Shown: piece after piece, positions 35,269 to 49,555 of the stretch | Position numbering within the stretch: the stretch's first letter is position 1 | How the letters are laid out: every line of letters starts with the position of its first letter | From: Petrolisthes cinctipes | Taxonomy: Eukaryota; Arthropoda; Malacostraca; Decapoda; Porcellanidae | Direction: 5' to 3' | DNA: 64,000 nucleotides | Assembly (NCBI GenBank): GCA_033782935.1 | Contig: JAWQEG010000286.1 | Span: forward strand, 3,919,501-3,983,500 | Notes under the pieces: generated by a model | Seen by the model: only the letters and a program-made list of their open reading frames with translations | Databases searched by the model: none | Told to the model about the DNA's origin: nothing | Program-made: the position numbers and the translations under genes

Positions 35269-37076
35269 GTGTTAGAGTATTTTCAAAATACAGGCCAAAA
35301 ACATACTGAAAATCGATCTTTTAGGTGCCCAAAAGTCGATAAGTGCATGCATCTTCTGTACCCGTTTATATCTCAAATTCTGGCCCTAAACACCCGAAAA
35401 TTCGATATTTTGGGGTCCCAGAAGCGATCTGTACATGCCTACTCCGTGTTAGAGTATTTTCAAAATTCAGGCCCAAAACATACTGAAAATCGATATTTTT
35501 GGTGCTCAAAGTCAATATGTGCATGTATCTTCTGTACTCGTTTATATCTCAAATTCAGGCTCAAAACACCCGAAAATTCAATATTTTGGGGTCCCAGAAG
35601 CAATCTGTACAGTGCTAGAATATTTTCAAAATATAGGCTAAAAACATGCTAAAAATCGATCTTTTAGGTGCCAAAAAGTCGATATCTCAAATTCAGTCCC
35701 AAAACACCCGAAAATTCGATATTTAGGGGTCCCAGAAGCGATCTGTACATGCCTACTCCGTGTTAGAGTATTTTCAAAATACATGCTCAAAACATACTGA
35801 AAATCGATCTTTTAGGTGCACAAAAGTCGATATGTGCATGCATCTTCAGTACCCGTTTATATCTCAATTTCAGGCTCAAAACACCCGAAAATTCAATATT
35901 TTGGGGTCCCAGAAGCAATCTGTACATGCCTACACAGTGCTAGAATATTTTCAAAATATAGGCTAAAAACATGCTAAAAATCGACATTTTAGGTGCCAAA
36001 AAATCGATATCTCAAATTCAGTCCCAAAACACCCGAAAATTCGATACTTAGAGGTCCCAGAAGGTATCTGTACATGCCTACTCTGTGTTAGAGTATTTTC
36101 AAAATACAGGCAAAAAAAATACTGAAAATCGATCTTTTAGGTGCCCAAAAGTCGATATGTGCATACATCTTCTGTACCCGTTTATATCTCAAATTCTGGC
36201 CCTAAACACCCGCAAATTCGATATTTTGCGGTCCCAGAAGCGATCTGTACATGCCTACTCCGTGTTAGAGTATTTTCAAAATTCAGGCCCAAAACATGCT
36301 GAAAATCGATATTTTTGGTGCCCAAAGTCAGTATGTGCATGTATCTTCTGTACCCGTTTATATCTCAAATTCAGGCTCAAAACACCCAAAAATTCAATAT
36401 TTTGGGGTCCCAGAAGCAATCTGTACAGTGCTAGAATATTTTCAAAATATAGGCTAAAAACATGCTAAAAATCGATCTTTTAGGTGCCAAAAAGTCGATA
36501 TCTCAAATTCAGTCCCAAAACACCCGAAAATTCGATATTTAGGGGTCCCAGAAGCGATCTGTACATGCCTACTCCGTGTTAGAGTATTTTCAAAATACAG
36601 GCCAAAAACATACTGAAAATCGATCTTTTAGGTGCACAAAAGTCGATATGTACATGCATCTTCAGTACCCGTTTATATCTAAAATTCAGGCTCAAAACAC
36701 CCGAAAATTCAATATTTTGGGGTCCCAGAAGCAATCCGTACATGCCTACTCAGTGTTAGAGTATTTTCAAAATACAGTCCCAAAACATGCTGAAAATCGA
36801 TATTTTAGATGCCCAAAGTCAATATGTGCATATATCTTCTGTACCCGTTTATATCTCAAATTCAGGCTCAAAACACCCGAAAATTCAATATTTTGGGGTC
36901 CCAGAAGCAATCTGTACATGCCTACACAGTGCTAGAATATTTTCAAAATATAGGCTAAAAACATGCTAAAAATCGACATTTTAGGTGCCAAAAAATCGAT
37001 ATCTCAAATTCAGTCCCAAAACACCCGAAAATTCGATATTTAGAGGTCCTAGAAGGTATCTGTACATGCCTACTCC
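35269..37076 (+). repeat. 1,808-bp 11-mer HOR, reference copy
   Basis: Eleven monomers start at 35269 (P1), 35446 (Q2), 35612 (S2), 35760 (P2), 35937 (S1), 36085 (P1), 36262 (Q2), 36428 (S2), 36576 (P1/P2 hybrid), 36753 (Q1) and 36929 (S1). Lengths are 177, 166, 148, 177, 148, 177, 166, 148, 177, 176 and 148. Diagnostic variants in order are GTCGATAAGTGCATG, TGTACTCGTTTA, CTCAATTTCAGGCTC, GGCAAAAAAAATACTG, GCAAATTCG with TTTTGCGGTCCC, AGTCAGTATGTGC, TATGTACATGC, CAATCCGTACATG and TGCATATATC. Confidence 0.92.
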
Positions 37077-38884
37077 GTGTTAGAGTATTTTCAAAATACA
37101 GGCCAAAAACATACTGAAAATCGATCTTTTAGGTGCCCAAAAGTCGATAAGTGCATGCATCTTCTGTACCCGTTTATATCTCAAATTCTGGCCCTAAACA
37201 CCCGAAAATTCGATATTTTGGGGTCCCAGAAGCGATCTGTACATGCCTACTCCGTGTTAGAGTATTTTCAAAATTCAGGCCCAAAACATACTGAAAATCG
37301 ATATTTTTGGTGCCCAAAGTCAATATGTGCATGTATCTTCTGTACTCGTTTATATCTCAAATTCAGGCTCAAAACACCCGAAAATTCAATATTTTGGGGT
37401 CCCAGAAGCAATCTTTACAGTGCTAGAATATTTTCAAAATATAGGCTAAAAACATGCTAAAAATCGATCTTTTAGGTGCCAAAACGTCGATATCTCAAAT
37501 TCAGTCCCAAAACACCCGAAAATTCGATATTTAGGGGTCCCAGAAGCGATCTGTACATGCCTACTCCGTGTTAGAGTATTTTCAAAATACATGCTCAAAA
37601 CATACTGAAAATCGATCTTTTAGGTGCACAAAAGTCGATATGTGCATGCATCTTCAGTACCCGTTTATATCTCAATTTCAGGCTCAAAACACCCGAAAAT
37701 TCAATATTTTGGGGTCCCAGAAGCAATCTGTACATGCCTACACAGTGCTAGAATATTTTCAAAATATAGGCTAAAAACATGCTAAAAATCGACATTTTAG
37801 GTGCCAAAAAATCGATATCTCAAATTCAGTCCCAAAACACCCGAAAATTCGATATTTAGAGGTCCCAGAAGGTATCTGTACATGCCTACTCTGTGTTAGA
37901 GTATTTTCAAAATACAGGCAAAAAAAATACTGAAAATCGATCTTTTAGGTGCCCAAAAGTCGATATGTGCATACATCTTCTGTACCCGTTTATATCTCAA
38001 ATTCTGGCCCTAAACACCCGCAAATTCGATATTTTGCGGTCCCAGAAGCGATCTGTACATGCCTACTCCGTGTTAGAGTATTTTCAAAATTCAGGCCCAA
38101 AACATGCTGAAAATCGATATTTTTGGTGCCCAAAGTCAGTATGTGCATGTATCTTCTGTACCCGTTTATATCTCAAATTCAGGCTCAAAACACCCAAAAA
38201 TTCAATATTTTGGGGTCCCAGAAGCAATCTGTACAGTGCTAGAATATTTTCAAAATATAGGCTAAAAACATGCTAAAATTCGACATTTTAGGTGCCAAAA
38301 AGTCGATATCTCAAATTCAGTCCCAAAACACCCGAAAATTCGATATTTAGGGGTCCCAGAAGCGATCTGTACATGCCTACTCCGTGTTAGAGTATTTTCA
38401 AAATACAGGCCAAAAACATACTGAAAATCGATCTTTTAGGTGCACAAAAGTCGATATGTACATGCATCTTCTGTACCCGTTTATATCTCAAATTCAGGCT
38501 CAAAACACCCGAAAATTCAATATTTTGGGGTCCCAGAAGCAATCCGTACATGCCTACTCAGTGTTAGAGTATTTTCAAAATACAGTCAGAAAACATGCTG
38601 AAAATCGATATTTTAGATGCCCAAAGTCAATATGTGCATATATCTTCTGTACCCGTTTATATCTCAAATTCAGGCTCAAAACACCCGAAAATTCAATATT
38701 TTGGGGTCCCAGAAGCAATCTGTACATGCCTACACAGTGCTAGAATATTTTCAAAATATAGGCTAAAAACATGCTAAAAATCGACATTTTAGGTGCCAAA
38801 AAATCGATATCTCAAATTCAGTCCCAAAACACCCGAAAATTCGATATTTAGAGGTCCCAGAAGGTATCTGTACATGCCTACTCC
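37077..38884 (+). repeat. 1,808-bp HOR, second copy
   Basis: All diagnostic variants of the reference copy recur at +1,808 bp. Private differences are AATCTTTACAGTG near 37410, AAAACGTCGATATC near 37480, GCTAAAATTCGACATTTT near 38275, CATCTTCTGTACCC replacing CATCTTCAGTACCC near 38465, and TACAGTCAGAAAACATG near 38582. Confidence 0.92.
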
Positions 38885-41800
38885 GTGTTAGAGTATTTTC
38901 AAAATACAGGCCAAAAACATACTGAAAATCTATCTTTTAGGTGCCCAAAAGTCGATATGTGCATGCATCTTCATTACCCGTTTATATCTCAAATTCTGGC
39001 CCTAAACACCCGAAAATTCGATATTTTGGGGTCCCAGAAGCGATCTGTACAGTGCTAGAATATTTTCAAAATATAGGCTAAAAACATGCTAAAAATCGAT
39101 CTTTTAGGTGCCAAAAAGTCGATATCTCAAATTCAGTCCCAAAACACCCGAAAATTCGATATTTAGGGGTCCCAGAAGCGATCTGTACATGCCTACTCCG
39201 TGTTAGACTATTTTCAAAATACATGCTCAAAACATACTGAAAATCGATCTTTTAGGTGCACAAAAGTCGATATGTGCATGCATCTTCAGTACACGTTTAT
39301 ATCTCAATTTCAGGCTCAAAACACCCGAAAATTCAATATTTTGGGGTCCCAGAAGCAATCTGTACATGCCTACTCAGTGTTAGAGTATTTTCAAAATACA
39401 GGCCCAAAACATGCTGAAAATCGATATTTTAGACGCCCAAAGTCAATATGTGCATGTATCTTCTGTACCCGTTTATATCTCAAATTCAGGCTCAAAACAC
39501 CCGAAAATTCAATATTTTGGGGTCCCAGAAGCAATCTGTACATGCCTACTCCGTGTTAGAGTATTTTCAAAATTCAGGCCCAAAACATGCTGAAAATCGA
39601 CATTTTAGGTGCCAAAAAATCGATATCTCAAATTCAGTCCCAAAACACCCGAAAATTCTATATTTAGAGGTCCCAGAAGGTATCTGTACATGCCTACTCC
39701 GTGTTAGAGTATTTTCAAAATACAGGCCAAAAAAATACTGAAAATCGATCCTTTAGGTGCCCAAAAGTCGATATGTGCATGCATCTTCTGTACCCGTTTA
39801 TATCTCAAATTCTGGCCCTAAACACCCGCAAATTCGATATTTTGCGGTCCCAGAAGCGATCTGTACATGCCTACTCCGTGTTAGAGTATTTTCAAAATTC
39901 AGGCCCAAAACATGCTGAAAATCGATATTTTTGGTGCCCAAAGTCAGTATGTGCATGTATCTTCTGTACCCGTTTATATCTCAAATTCAGGCTCAAAACA
40001 CCCAAAAATACAATATTTTGGGGTCCCAGAAGCAATCTGTACAGTGCTAGAATATTTTCAAAATATAGGCTAAAAACATGCTAAAAATCGATCTTTTAGG
40101 TGCCAAAAAGTCGATATCTCAAATTCAGTCCCAAAACACCCGAAAATTCGATATTTAGGGGTCCCAGAAGCGATCTGTACATGCCTACTCCGTGTTAGAG
40201 TATTTTCAAAATACATGCTCAAAACATACTGAAAATCGATCTTTTAGGTGCACAAAAGTCGATATGTGCATGCATCTTCAGTACCCGTTTATATCTCAAA
40301 TTCAGGCTCAAAACACCCGAAAATTCAATATTTTGGGGTCCCAGAAGCAATCTGTACATGCCTACTCAGTGTTAGAGTATTTTCAAAATACAGGCCCAAA
40401 ACATGCTGAAAATCGATATTTTAGATGCACAAAGTCAATATGTGCATGTATCTTCTGTACCCGTTTATATCTCAAATTCAGGCTCAAAACACCCGAAAAT
40501 TCAATATTTTGGGGTCCCAGAAGCAATCTGTACATGCCTACACAGTGCTAGAATATTTTCAAAATATAGGCTAAAAACATGCTAAAAATCGACATTTTAG
40601 GTGCCAAAAAATCGATATCTCAAATTCAGTCCCAAAACACCCGAAAATTCGATATTTAGAGGTCCCAGAAGGTATCTGTACATGCCTACTCCGTGTTAGA
40701 GTATTTTCAAAATACAGGCCAAAAAAATACTGAAAATCGATCTTTTAGGTGCCCAAAAGTCGATATGTGCATACATCTTCTGTACCCGTTTATATCTCAA
40801 ATTCTGGCCCTAAACACCCGAAAATTCGATATTTTGGGGTCCCAGAAGCGATCTGTACATGCCTACTCCGTGTTAGAGTATTTTCAAAATTCAGGCCCAA
40901 AACATGCTGAAAATCGATATTTTTGGTGCCCAAAGTCAATATGTGCATGTATCTTCTGTACCCGTTTATATCTCAATTTCAGGCTCAAAACACCCAAAAT
41001 TCAATATTTTGGGGTCCCAGAAGCAATCTGTACAGTGCTAGAATATTTTCAAAATATAGGCTAAAAACATGCTAAAAATCGATCTTTTAGGTGCCAAAAA
41101 GTCGATATCTCAAATTCAGTCCCAAAACACCCGAAAATTCGATATTTAGGGGTCCCAGAAGCGATCTGTACATGCCTACTCCGTTTTAGAGTATTTTCAA
41201 AATACATGCTCAAAACATACTGAAAATCGATCTTTTAGGTGCACAAAAGTCGATATGTGCATGCATCTTCAGTACCCGTTTATATCTCAAATTCAGGCTC
41301 AAAACACCCGAAAATTCAATATTTTGGGGTCCCAGAAGCAATCCGTACATGCCTACTCAGTGTTAGAGTATTTTCAAAATACAGTCCCAAAACATACTGA
41401 AAATCGATATTTTAGATGCCCAAAGTCAATATGTGCATGTATCTTCTGTACCCGTTTATATCTCAAATTCAGGCTCAAAACACCCGAAAATTCAATATTT
41501 TGGGGTCCCAGAAGCAATCTGTACATGCCTAAACAGTGCTAGAATATTTTCAAAATATAGGCTAAAAACATGCTAAAAATCGACGTTTTAGGTGCCAAAA
41601 AATCTATATCTCAAATTCAGTCCCAAAACACCCGAAAATTCAATATTTAGAGGTCCCAGAAGGTATCTGTACATGCCTATTCCGTGTTAGAGTATTTTCA
41701 AAATACAGGCCAAAAACATACTGAAAATCGATCTTTTAGGTGCACAAAAGTCGATATGTGCATGCATCTTCTGTACCCGTTTATATCTCAAATTCTGGCC

Positions 41801-42999
41801 CTAAACACCCGAAAATTCGATATTTTGGGGTCCCAGAAGCGATCTGTACATGCCTACTCCGTGTTAGAGTATTTTCAAAATTCAGGCCCAAAACATACTG
41901 AAAATCGATATTTTTGGTGCCCAAAGTCAATATGTGCATGTATCTTCTGTACCCGTTTATATCTCAAATTCAGGCTCAAAACACCCGAAAATTCAATATT
42001 TTGGGGTCCCAGAAGCAATCTGTACAGTGCTAGAATATTTTCAAAATATAGGCTAAAAACATGCTAAAAATCGATCTTTTAGGTGCCAAAAAGTCGATAT
42101 CTCAAATTCAGTCCCAAAACACCCGAAAATTCGATATTTAGGGGTCCCAGAAGCGATCTGTACATGCCTACTCCGTGTTAGAGTATTTTCAAAATACATG
42201 CTCAAAACATACTGAAAATCGATCTTTTAGGTGCACAAAAGTCGATATGTGCATGCATCTTCAGTACCCGTTTATATCTCAAATTCAGGCTCAAAACACC
42301 CGAAAATTCAATATTTTGGGGTCCCAGAAGCAATCTGTACATGCCTACTCAGTGTTAGATTATTTTCAAAATACAGGCCCAAAACATGCTGAAAATCGAT
42401 ATTTTAGATGCCCAAAGTCAATATGTGCATGTATCTTCTGTACCCGTTTATATCTCAAATTCAGGCTCAAAACACCCGAAAATTCAATATTTTGGGGTCC
42501 CAGAAGCAATCTGTACATGCCTACACAGTGCGAGAATATTTTCAAAATATAGGCTAAAAACATGCTAAAAATCGACATTTTAGGTGCCAAAAAATCGATA
42601 TCTCAAATTCAGTCCCAAAACACCCGAAAATTCGATATTTAGAGGTCCCAGAAGGTATCTGTACATGCTTACTCCGTGCTAGAGTATTTTCAAAATACAG
42701 GCCCAAAACATGCTGAAAATCGATATTTTAGATGCCCAAAGTCAATATGTGCATGTATCTTCTGTACCCGTTTATATCTCAAATTCAGGCTCAAAACACC
42801 CGAAAATTCAATATTTTGGGGTCCCAGAAGCAATCTGTACATGCCTACACAGTGCTAGAATATTTTCAAAATATAGGCTAAAAACATGCTAAAAATCGAC
42901 ATTTTAGGTGCCAAAAAATCGATATCTCAAATTCAGTCCCAAAACACCCGAAAATTCGATATTTAGAGGTCCCAGAAGGTATCTGTACATGCCTACTCC
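38885..42999 (+). repeat. Irregular trimers between HOR copies
   Basis: P starts are 38885 (10-bp-deleted P joined to S, 315 bp), 39200, 39701, 40192, 40693, 41183, 41684 and 42175, followed by a Q1-S1 pair at 42676. Markers are GAAAATCTATC at 38925, CATCTTCATTACCC, GTGTTAGACTATTTTC at 39200, TTTTAGACGCCC near 39430, and AAATTCTATATTTAG near 39655. The 39553-39700 monomer is a Q2/S1 hybrid. Confidence 0.85.
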
Positions 43000-44563
43000 G
43001 TGTTAGAGTATTTTCAAAATACAGGCCAAAAACATACTGAAAATCGATCTTTTAGGTGCCCAAAAGTCGATAAGTGCATGCATCTTCTGTACCCGTTTAT
43101 ATCTCAAATTCTGGCCCTAAACACCCGAAAATTCGATATTTTGGGGTCCCAGAAGCAATCTGTACATGCCTACTCCGTGTTAGAGTATTTTCAAAATTCA
43201 GGCCCAAAACATACTGAAAATCGATATTTTTGGTGCCCAAAGTCAATATGTGCATGTATCTTCTGTACTCGTTTATATCTCAAATTCAGGCTCAAAACAC
43301 CCGAAAATTCAATATTTTGGGGTCCCAGAAGCAATCTGTACAGTGCTAGAATATTTTCAAAATATAGGCTAAAAACATGCTAAAAATCGATCTTTTAGGT
43401 GCCAAAAAGTCGATATCTCAAATTCAGTCCCAAAACACCCGAAAATTCGATATTTAGGGGTCCCAGAAGCGATCTGTACATGCCTACTCCGTGTTAGAGT
43501 ATTTTCAAAATACATGCTCAAAACATACTGAAAATCGATCTTTTAGGTGCACAAAAGTCGATATGTGCATGCATCTTCAGTACCCGTTTATATCTCAATT
43601 TCAGGCTCAAAACACCCGAAAATTCAATATTTTGGGGTCCCAGAAGCAATCTGTACATGCCTACACAGTGCTAGAATATTTTCAAAATATAGGCTAAAAA
43701 CATGCTAAAAATCGACATTTTAGGTGCCAAAAAATCGATATCTCAAATTCAGTCCCAAAACACCCGAAAATTCGATACTTAGAGGTCCCAGAAGGTATCT
43801 GTACATGCCTACTCTGTGTTAGAGTATTTTCAAAATACAGGCAAAAAAAATACTGAAAATCGATCTTTTAGGTGCCCAAAAGTCGATATGTGCATACATC
43901 TTCTGTACCCGTTTATATCTCAAATTCTGGCCCTAAACACCCGCAAATTCGATATTTTGCGGTCCCAGAAGCGATCTGTACATGCCTACTCCGTGTTAGA
44001 GTATTTTCAAAATTCAGGCCCAAAACATGCTGAAAATCGATATTTTTGGTGCCCAAAGTCAGTATGTGCATGTATCTTCTGTACCCGTTTATATCTCAAA
44101 TTCAGGCTCAAAACACCCAAAAATTCAATATTTTGGGGTCCCAGAAGCAATCTGTACAGTGCTAGAATATTTTCAAAATATAGGCTAAAAACATGCTAAA
44201 AATCGATCTTTTAGGTGCCAAAAAGTCGATATCTCAAATTCAGTCCCAAAACACCCGAAAATTCGATATTTAGGGGTCCCAGAAGCGATCTGTACATGCC
44301 TACTCCGTGTTAGAGTATTTTCAAAATACAGGCCAAAAACATACTGAAAATCGATCTTTTAGGTGCACAAAAGTCGATATGTACATGCATCTTCAGTACC
44401 CGTTTATATCTAAAATTCAGGCTCAAAACACCCGAAAATTCAATATTTTGGGGTCCCAGAAGCAATCCGTACATGCCTACTCAGTGTTAGAGTATTTTCA
44501 AAATACAGTCCCAAAACATGCTGAAAATCGATATTTTAGATGCCCAAAGTCAATATGTGCATA
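43000..44563 (+). repeat. Partial third 1,808-bp HOR of copy A
   Basis: This stretch matches 35269-36832 at an offset of 7,731 bp. It is cut at the crossover into the 10,671-bp copy B. One difference is AAGCAATCTG instead of AAGCGATCTG in the first P monomer. Confidence 0.85.
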
Positions 44564-44785
44564 TATCTTCTGTACCCGTTTATATCTCAAATTCAGGCTA
44601 AAAACACCCGAAAATTCAATATTTTGGGGTCCCAGAAGCAATCTGTACATGCCTACACAGTGCTAGAATATTTTCAAAATATAGGCAAAAAACATGCTAA
44701 AAATCGACATTTTAGGTGCCAAAAAATCGATATCTCAAATTCAGTCCCAAAACACCCGAAAATTCGATATTTAGAGGTCCCAGAA

Positions 44786-44805
44786 GCGATCTGTAGAGTA
44801 TTTTC
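44786..44805 (+). other. 18-bp deletion junction, copy 3
   Basis: This is identical to the junction at 34115, exactly 10,671 bp downstream. It is preceded by the same S1-type TAGAGGTCCCAGAA, so it descends from the 34115 copy and not from the 30681 copy. Confidence 0.9.
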
Positions 44806-45939
44806 AAAATACATGCTCAAAACATACTGAAAATCGATCTTTTAGGTGCACAAAAGTCGATATTTGCATGCATCTTCAGTACCCGTTTATATCTCAAATT
44901 CAGGCTCAAAACACCCGAAAATTCAATATTTTGGGGTCCCAGAAGCAATCTGTACATGCCTACACAGTGCTAGAATATTTTCAAAATATAGGCTAAAAAC
45001 ATGCTAAAAATCGACATTTTAACTGCCAAAAAATCGATATCTCAAATTTAGTCCCAAAATACCCGAAAATTCGATATTTAGAGGTCCCAGATGGTATCAG
45101 TACATGCCTACTCCGTGTTAGAGTTTTTTCAAAATACAGGCCAAAAACATACTGAAAATCGATCTTTTAGGTGCCCAAAAGTCGATATGTGCATGCATCT
45201 TCTGTACCCGTTTATATCTCAAATTCTGGCCCTAAACACCCGAAAATTCGATATTTTGGGGTCCCAGAAGCGATCTGTACATGCCTACTCAGTGTTAAAG
45301 TATTTTCAAAATACAGGCCCAAAACATGCTGAAAATCGATATTTTAGATGCCCAAAGTCAATATGTGCATGTATCTTCTGTACCCGTTTATATCTCAAAT
45401 TCAGGCTCAAAACACCCGAAAATTCAATATTTTGGGGTCCCAGAAGCAATCTGTACATGCCTACACAGTGCTAGAATATTTTCAAAATATAGGCTAAAAA
45501 CATGCTAAAAATCGACATTTTAGGTGCCAAAAAATCGATATCTCAAATTCAGTCCCAAAACACCCGAAAATTCGATATTTAGAGGTCCCAGAAGGTATCT
45601 GTACATGCTTACTCCGTGTTAGAGTATTTTCAAAATACAGGCCCAAAACATGCTGAAAATCGATATTTTAGATGCCCAAAGTCAATATGTGCATGTATCT
45701 TCTGTACCCGTTTATATCTCAAATTCAGGCTCAAAACACCCGAAAATTCAATATTTTGGGGTCCCAGAAGCAATCTGTACATGCCTACACAGTGCTAGAA
45801 TATTTTCAAAATATAGGCTAAAAACATGCTAAAAATCGACATTTTAGGTGCCAAAAAATCGATATCTCAAATTCAGTCCCAAAACACCCGAAAATTCGAT
45901 ATTTAGAGGTCCCAGAAGGTATCTGTACATGCCTACTCC

Positions 45940-47747
45940 GTGTTAGAGTATTTTCAAAATACAGGCCAAAAACATACTGAAAATCGATCTTTTAGGTGCC
46001 CAAAAGTCGATAAGTGCATGCATCTTCTGTACCCGTTTATATCTCAAATTCTGGCCCTAAACACCCGAAAATTCGATATTTTGGGGTCCCAGAAGCGATC
46101 TGTACATGCCTACTCCGTGTTAGAGTATTTTCAAAATTCAGGCCCAAAACATACTGAAAATCGATATTTTTGGTGCTCAAAGTCAATATGTGCATGTATC
46201 TTCTGTACTCGTTTATATCTCAAATTCAGGCTCAAAACACCCGAAAATTCAATATTTTGGGGTCCCAGAAGCAATCTGTACAGTGCTAGAATATTTTCAA
46301 AATATAGGCTAAAAACATGCTAAAAATCGATCTTTTAGGTGCCAAAAAGTCGATATCTCAAATTCAGTCCCAAAACACCCGAAAATTCGATATTTAGGGG
46401 TCCCAGAAGCGATCTGTACATGCCTACTCCGTGTTAGAGTATTTTCAAAATACATGCTCAAAACATACTGAAAATCGATCTTTTAGGTGCACAAAAGTCG
46501 ATATGTGCATGCATCTTCAGTACCCGTTTATATCTCAATTTCAGGCTCAAAACACCCGAAAATTCAATATTTTGGGGTCCCAGAAGCAATCTGTACATGC
46601 CTACACAGTGCTAGAATATTTTCAAAATATAGGCTAAAAACATGCTAAAAATCGACATTTTAGGTGCCAAAAAATCGATATCTCAAATTCAGTCCCAAAA
46701 CACCCGAAAATTCGATACTTAGAGGTCCCAGAAGGTATCTGTACATGCCTACTCTGTGTTAGAGTATTTTCAAAATACAGGCAAAAAAAATACTGAAAAT
46801 CGATCTTTTAGGTGCCCAAAAGTCGATATGTGCATACATCTTCTGTACCCGTTTATATCTCAAATTCTGGCCCTAAACACCCGCAAATTCGATATTTTGC
46901 GGTCCCAGAAGCGATCTGTACATGCCTACTCCGTGTTAGAGTATTTTCAAAATTCAGGCCCAAAACATGCTGAAAATCGATATTTTTGGTGCCCAAAGTC
47001 AGTATGTGCATGTATCTTCTGTACCCGTTTATATCTCAAATTCAGGCTCAAAACACCCAAAAATTCAATATTTTGGGGTCCCAGAAGCAATCTGTACAGT
47101 GCTAGAATATTTTCAAAATATAGGCTAAAAACATGCTAAAAATCGATCTTTTAGGTGCCAAAAAGTCGATATCTCAAATTCAGTCCCAAAACACCCGAAA
47201 ATTCGATATTTAGGGGTCCCAGAAGCGATCTGTACATGCCTACTCCGTGTTAGAGTATTTTCAAAATACAGGCCAAAAACATACTGAAAATCGATCTTTT
47301 AGGTGCACAAAAGTCGATATGTACATGCATCTTCAGTACCCGTTTATATCTAAAATTCAGGCTCAAAACACCCGAAAATTCAATATTTTGGGGTCCCAGA
47401 AGCAATCCGTACATGCCTACTCAGTGTTAGAGTATTTTCAAAATACAGTCCCAAAACATGCTGAAAATCGATATTTTAGATGCCCAAAGTCAATATGTGC
47501 ATATATCTTCTGTACCCGTTTATATCTCAAATTCAGGCTCAAAACACCCGAAAATTCAATATTTTGGGGTCCCAGAAGCAATCTGTACATGCCTACACAG
47601 TGCTAGAATATTTTCAAAATATAGGCTAAAAACATGCTAAAAATCGACATTTTAGGTGCCAAAAAATCGATATCTCAAATTCAGTCCCAAAACACCCGAA
47701 AATTCGATATTTAGAGGTCCTAGAAGGTATCTGTACATGCCTACTCC
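45940..47747 (+). repeat. 1,808-bp HOR in copy B, first
   Basis: This corresponds to 35269-37076 at +10,671 bp and keeps its private GGTGCTCAAAGTC variant. It is therefore a direct descendant rather than a fresh copy of the neighbouring HOR. Confidence 0.92.
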
Positions 47748-49555
47748 GTGTTAGAGTATTTTCAAAATACAGGCCAAAAACATACTGAAAATCGATCTTT
47801 TAGGTGCCCAAAAGTCGATAAGTGCATGCATCTTCTGTACCCGTTTATATCTCAAATTCTGGCCCTAAACACCCGAAAATTCGATATTTTGGGGTCCCAG
47901 AAGCGATCTGTACATGCCTACTCCGTGTTAGAGTATTTTCAAAATTCAGGCCCAAAACATACTGAAAATCGATATTTTTGGTGCCCAAAGTCAATATGTG
48001 CATGTATCTTCTGTACTCGTTTATATCTCAAATTCAGGCTCAAAACACCCGAAAATTCAATATTTTGGGGTCCCAGAAGCAATCTTTACAGTGCTAGAAT
48101 ATTTTCAAAATATAGGCTAAAAACATGCTAAAAATCGATCTTTTAGGTGCCAAAACGTCGATATCTCAAATTCAGTCCCAAAACACCCGAAAATTCGATA
48201 TTTAGGGGTCCCAGAAGCGATCTGTACATGCCTACTCCGTGTTAGAGTATTTTCAAAATACATGCTCAAAACATACTGAAAATCGATCTTTTAGGTGCAC
48301 AAAAGTCGATATGTGCATGCATCTTCAGTACCCGTTTATATCTCAATTTCAGGCTCAAAACACCCGAAAATTCAATATTTTGGGGTCCCAGAAGCAATCT
48401 GTACATGCCTACACAGTGCTAGAATATTTTCAAAATATAGGCTAAAAACATGCTAAAAATCGACATTTTAGGTGCCAAAAAATCGATATCTCAAATTCAG
48501 TCCCAAAACACCCGAAAATTCGATATTTAGAGGTCCCAGAAGGTATCTGTACATGCCTACTCTGTGTTAGAGTATTTTCAAAATACAGGCAAAAAAAATA
48601 CTGAAAATCGATCTTTTAGGTGCCCAAAAGTCGATATGTGCATACATCTTCTGTACCCGTTTATATCTCAAATTCTGGCCCTAAACACCCGCAAATTCGA
48701 TATTTTGCGGTCCCAGAAGCGATCTGTACATGCCTACTCCGTGTTAGAGTATTTTCAAAATTCAGGCCCAAAACATGCTGAAAATCGATATTTTTGGTGC
48801 CCAAAGTCAGTATGTGCATGTATCTTCTGTACCCGTTTATATCTCAAATTCAGGCTCAAAACACCCAAAAATTCAATATTTTGGGGTCCCAGAAGCAATC
48901 TGTACAGTGCTAGAATATTTTCAAAATATAGGCTAAAAACATGCTAAAATTCGACATTTTAGGTGCCAAAAAGTCGATATCTCAAATTCAGTCCCAAAAC
49001 ACCCGAAAATTCGATATTTAGGGGTCCCAGAAGCGATCTGTACATGCCTACTCCGTGTTAGAGTATTTTCAAAATACAGGCCAAAAACATACTGAAAATC
49101 GATCTTTTAGGTGCACAAAAGTCGATATGTACATGCATCTTCTGTACCCGTTTATATCTCAAATTCAGGCTCAAAACACCCGAAAATTCAATATTTTGGG
49201 GTCCCAGAAGCAATCCGTACATGCCTACTCAGTGTTAGAGTATTTTCAAAATACAGTCAGAAAACATGCTGAAAATCGATATTTTAGATGCCCAAAGTCA
49301 ATATGTGCATATATCTTCTGTACCCGTTTATATCTCAAATTCAGGCTCAAAACACCCGAAAATTCAATATTTTGGGGTCCCAGAAGCAATCTGTACATGC
49401 CTACACAGTGCTAGAATATTTTCAAAATATAGGCTAAAAACATGCTAAAAATCGACATTTTAGGTGCCAAAAAATCGATATCTCAAATTCAGTCCCAAAA
49501 CACCCGAAAATTCGATATTTAGAGGTCCCAGAAGGTATCTGTACATGCCTACTCC
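47748..49555 (+). repeat. 1,808-bp HOR in copy B, second
   Basis: This corresponds to 37077-38884 at +10,671 bp and keeps its private variants AATCTTTACAG, AAAACGTCG, AAAATTCGACATTTT and CAGTCAGAAAAC. Confidence 0.92.

Larger units (their letters stand above)
33929..44599 (+). repeat. 10,671-bp (65-monomer) block, copy A
   Basis: By my count the block holds 65 monomers. It contains the 18-bp junction, two complete 1,808-bp HORs, a set of irregular trimers (39200-42999) and a partial third HOR (43000-44563). It recurs immediately downstream at an offset of exactly 10,671 bp. Differences are few, for example C39751 against T50422 and G34627 against A45298. The start is placed within the crossover interval 33893-33929. 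Confidence 0.9.
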
